Shown here in pieces: positions 61,096 to 64,000 of a DNA stretch of 64,000 bases. This DNA is from Chaenocephalus aceratus (lineage: Eukaryota; Chordata; Actinopteri; Perciformes; Channichthyidae). How positions within the stretch are numbered: position 1 is the stretch's first letter; each line of letters opens with the position of its first letter. A program made the translations under genes and the position numbers. The stretch is taken from positions 20,079,819 to 20,143,818 of the forward strand of contig CM043801.1 of NCBI GenBank assembly GCA_023974075.1, given 5' to 3'. Under the pieces are notes generated by a model, which made no database searches, was not told the DNA's origin, and was given only the letters and a program-made list of their open reading frames with translations.

Positions 61096-62222
61096 GGCCC
61101 TTTCTCATTTCATCAAATCCCCCTCCTCGACTCCTCGGTCCTCCGGTAGTGACCCGGAAATGAATTTCAGCGCGCCATGTTGAAGGACATCTCATTTCTC
61201 TAAATGCACTTCGAGGACCGAGGATCGAGCGTCGAGGAGGCTCTCTGGAGGAGCTATAACCGAGGATACACTGATGGGTCCTCCACGGTCCTCCACGGCT
61301 GCTTCGTGGATGCATTTCCGGCAACAGAGATGTTTCAAAGAATCGTGACACACGGCCGGACTTATCTCAGCCAATGACAGCTCTGCATGCATCCCCTGGA
61401 TATTATTTTATTAACTGCTTTCATCGCGACGCGATGTTTACAGTGAGAACAGCTGTGAGGTCCGTGCAGAAAGCAGAGCAGTGTGTATAATATATATCAC
61501 TCAGTAGAACAGGCCTACTCTTTTTGCTTTAGTTTAGTAGATATCTACAAACAAAGAGTTGATATTTTTCTAAAACCATTTAGTGCTTCACAATAAAATA
61601 CACCACGGCTGTAGCCTGTTTTAGGAGCTGTATATGTGTGTGTGTGGTGTAGGTGTGTGTGGTACAGTGTGTGCATAGATGCAGCGGATAGACAGCTGTC
61701 AGTTGGTTTGGTGTCCTCTGCTGACTTTTAATACTTGTAAATAAAACATTTGGCCCGTAATTTATTTCCCTCATTGTAGCGACCAGAGGGGGGGGGGATA
61801 TATCCAGTCTCAGATAGTGTTACGTTATTATGAGAGTGCTCTGTTTGATTCTGAAATTGTATATATTTATATAAATATATACATATATATGTGTGTGTGC
61901 GTGTCCGCATCTGTAGCCATTATTGTCTCATTATACCGCACTGTGAATGAATCAAAGTAAATATGTGAGTGGTCATGAACACATCTGTCCATCAGACAGA
62001 GGGCTGCTGTGCCTCCTGTCATCATTAATGGACGTCTCTTTAAAATGACCGCTCAGAGGAGAGGAGTTCTCATTTCTCTAACAGCCTGCTGCTTCCCCTC
62101 CTCTCTCCTCGGTTCCCCTCCTCGGCTCCTCCGCTCGCATCTCCTGTGGGCGGGACTAAGTATCGAGGATAGGAGTCGAGGAGGGGAGTCGAGGAGGGGA
62201 GTTAGAGAAATGAGAAAGGGCC
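61096..62222. mobile_element. DNA transposon with GGCCCTTTCTCATTTC termini
   Basis: A 1,127-bp element has 16-bp inverted repeats GGCCCTTTCTCATTTC (61096-61111 and 62207-62222) and a 3-bp direct repeat CTT on both sides. GAGGACCGAGGA/CTCCTCGACTCC subrepeats near both ends extend the inverted structure. No coding capacity. A 3-bp duplication is compatible with the Harbinger/ISL2EU group, but I cannot classify it. Confidence 0.75.
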
Positions 62223-62504
62223 CTTATGTACGTTAGCATAGCTAGCTAACCAGATGCTAACAACCGGAGCGACGCTCCGGCAGCACTACACCCCTGGCTA
62301 AGGGACATGTTGATGTTGTGATGGGTTGACAGCATGTCGAGGATAACATCGTATGTATATCCTTTGTTAGAATATTCCCTTAAGATTTCCATTCTTTCAA
62401 CCTCAGTTTAAAATTCGTGAAGAAACAGCTGAACAGTACCAAACAGGAAATATGTCGTGCTGTCGGCTGTCTGTCCAGTCACAAACAAAAGTGTACTCTC
62501 TTAA

Positions 62505-63661
62505 AACCTGTTAAACCCCAAAGACCGCTTCGGCGGGTCTTTTTTTTTCACGACACCGTGTCTCAGGGCATCTTAATATTTAAGAACCTATTAATGTGTT
62601 ATACCAGATTAACGGGAAGAATCTCAGCTAACTGACGATACAAATCATTTTTACCAAAACAAAACGCAGTCTCATAAGAAGCATCTAAATGACCCGAGTG
62701 AAAAATGATAACGCACTTTGGCACAGAACTCAAGATACCCTTATTACTTATCGTAACTGCACATACAAGATATCCGATTAAAGCTGAGGTTCCACAGATT
62801 ATATAGGTATAGTATCATCACTGAGCGATCCGAACTCGCAACAGGGGAAGCAAACACAGACATCACAACACGTACCTTTACGGAGCTTTTACGGGAGATC
62901 GTCTCACCGTAGACGTTTGAACATTAAAACGTGTTGACATTAAAACGAGAAAAATCGTGGCTGAATCGGTTAATCCATAAATTGATAATGTGTCTGTCGC
63001 TTTGAAAATATTAATTATAATCCATAATTCCATTTTTATGTAAAAATCGGAGAGTAAAAGTTAGCTGCTAATGGTAGCCACCAGAGTTATCGCAGCTTCC
63101 GGTTTTGGCTATGCGTCACTCTCACTCCTTATTTGGTAATGTGTGTGTGTATGTGGGAGTTCCCCTCGATTCCATTGGCTCTAGTGGTTAGAAAGAGGTG
63201 TCAATCATCAAAATCGACCAAGGGGCGCCAGAGATATAGAAAATCCACCCAAATGACCCCAGAAGTGGGTTTTATTTGCTAAATCTCTCTAAAAAGGTCA
63301 CATTTCACTTGTTTTGCATCAATCTTGATACAGGGTACTTATTATATGTTGTAGTTTGGATTCTTAAAGCTTTTAGTCTACCATCCGATCATTCAAGGGT
63401 GGTTTTCACTACAAGTAATTTTTAGTTTTTTGACGGACACAATAATTTACAGTTTTTTTACTGTGTTCAATCTGAATTTACTTTAAAATAAAAACATCTA
63501 TATTGATTCTGACACTTCTTCATCCAACTCACATATGTAACCTTGCTTTGAGAAAAAAGATTATTAATTTAACCCTTTTGGAAGGGAAGATATGGTCATT
63601 TGTTCTGGGAATGCATTTTCGAGCCTGAGACCTGAAAAACAGGCTTGGGGCTTAACAGGTT
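62505..63661. mobile_element. Element with AACCTGTTAARCCCCAA termini
   Basis: AACCTGTTAAACCCCAA at 62505-62521 and TTGGGGCTTAACAGGTT at 63645-63661 are inverted with one mismatch, each with TTAA in the same place. A piggyBac-like element whose TTAA lies inside a longer symmetric flank is one reading. The right end also matches a dispersed fish repeat I recognise. Confidence 0.5.
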
Positions 63662-63675
63662 CCCTTTCCGCAAAA

Positions 63676-63797
63676 AGGTGGAATGCTGTGGCGTTTTCTG
63701 AAATGCTGTAGTGTTTTTTTAAATGTCGTTGTGTTTTATGACATGTTGAAGTATTTTGTGAAATGCTGTAGTGTTTTGTGAAATGTTGTTTTGACTT
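63676..63797. repeat. About 20-bp degenerate tandem repeat
   Basis: Roughly six copies of AAATGCTGTAGTGTTTTGTG, with substitutions and small indels. Confidence 0.8.
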
Positions 63798-64000
63798 GCA
63801 CTTCAGGGCCATTGTAGAAAAGTGACACAGGAAGCAAGTATTTCAATCACAACGTCCAGTTATTACTATTTTAAATTGTTACCATGCATCGTTGTAGTGC
63901 CCATCATAACAGTTCATAAATGCATTGAGTATAATTATATATAGTAAATTCATATATATTAATGCCAGAAAGTTCACATTGTGTGGCTGTAAGGCACATT

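Overview
The window is vertebrate nuclear DNA, almost certainly from a teleost fish. The signs are many short exons with GT-AG introns, two recognisable vertebrate genes, a chromodomain Ty3/Gypsy element (this lineage persists in fish), abundant hAT, Harbinger and TTAA-type DNA elements, and very long (GT)n tracts. There are no bacterial-style operons or CRISPR arrays.

Layout. From 3.9 to 41.7 kb on the + strand runs most of pde4dip (myomegalin), a centrosome/Golgi coiled-coil scaffold of the CDK5RAP2 family. Its first exons, including the gamma-tubulin-binding CM1 exon, lie upstream of the window. I could place about 43 constitutive exons with consistent splice phases, plus three alternative ones: an internal first exon at 11.8-13.1 kb (Cys-rich, EB1-binding type isoform), an alternative last exon at 18.46-18.55 kb, and a second internal first exon at 30.4-30.6 kb. 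Together the first two give a short isoform of about 1,113 residues. A 2.6 kb 3' UTR ends near 44.3 kb.

From 60.2 to 54.2 kb on the - strand lies prkab2, the AMPK beta-2 regulatory subunit. It is complete (265 residues, seven coding exons plus a non-coding first exon) and tail-to-tail with pde4dip; both genes map to 1q21 in human.

Mobile DNA fills the introns and the intergenic gap. It includes a 5.2 kb chromovirus nested inside a TTAA-flanked MITE (23.2-28.9 kb), a hAT element with an internal 250-bp duplication (32.8-34.0 kb), and two copies of one hAT family nested in opposite orientation (35.4-37.7 kb). There is also a small hAT at 39.0 kb, a 59-copy 36-bp minisatellite (45.2-47.4 kb), and an apparently intact two-gene PIF/Harbinger transposon (48.9-52.5 kb). 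A truncated LINE and several MITEs lie around prkab2.

Five places in otherwise well conserved pde4dip exons need a one-base shift. All lie in C or G runs, which suggests residual indel errors of a long-read assembly rather than a dead gene. All functional calls come from reading translated exons and recalling family sequences; no database search was possible.
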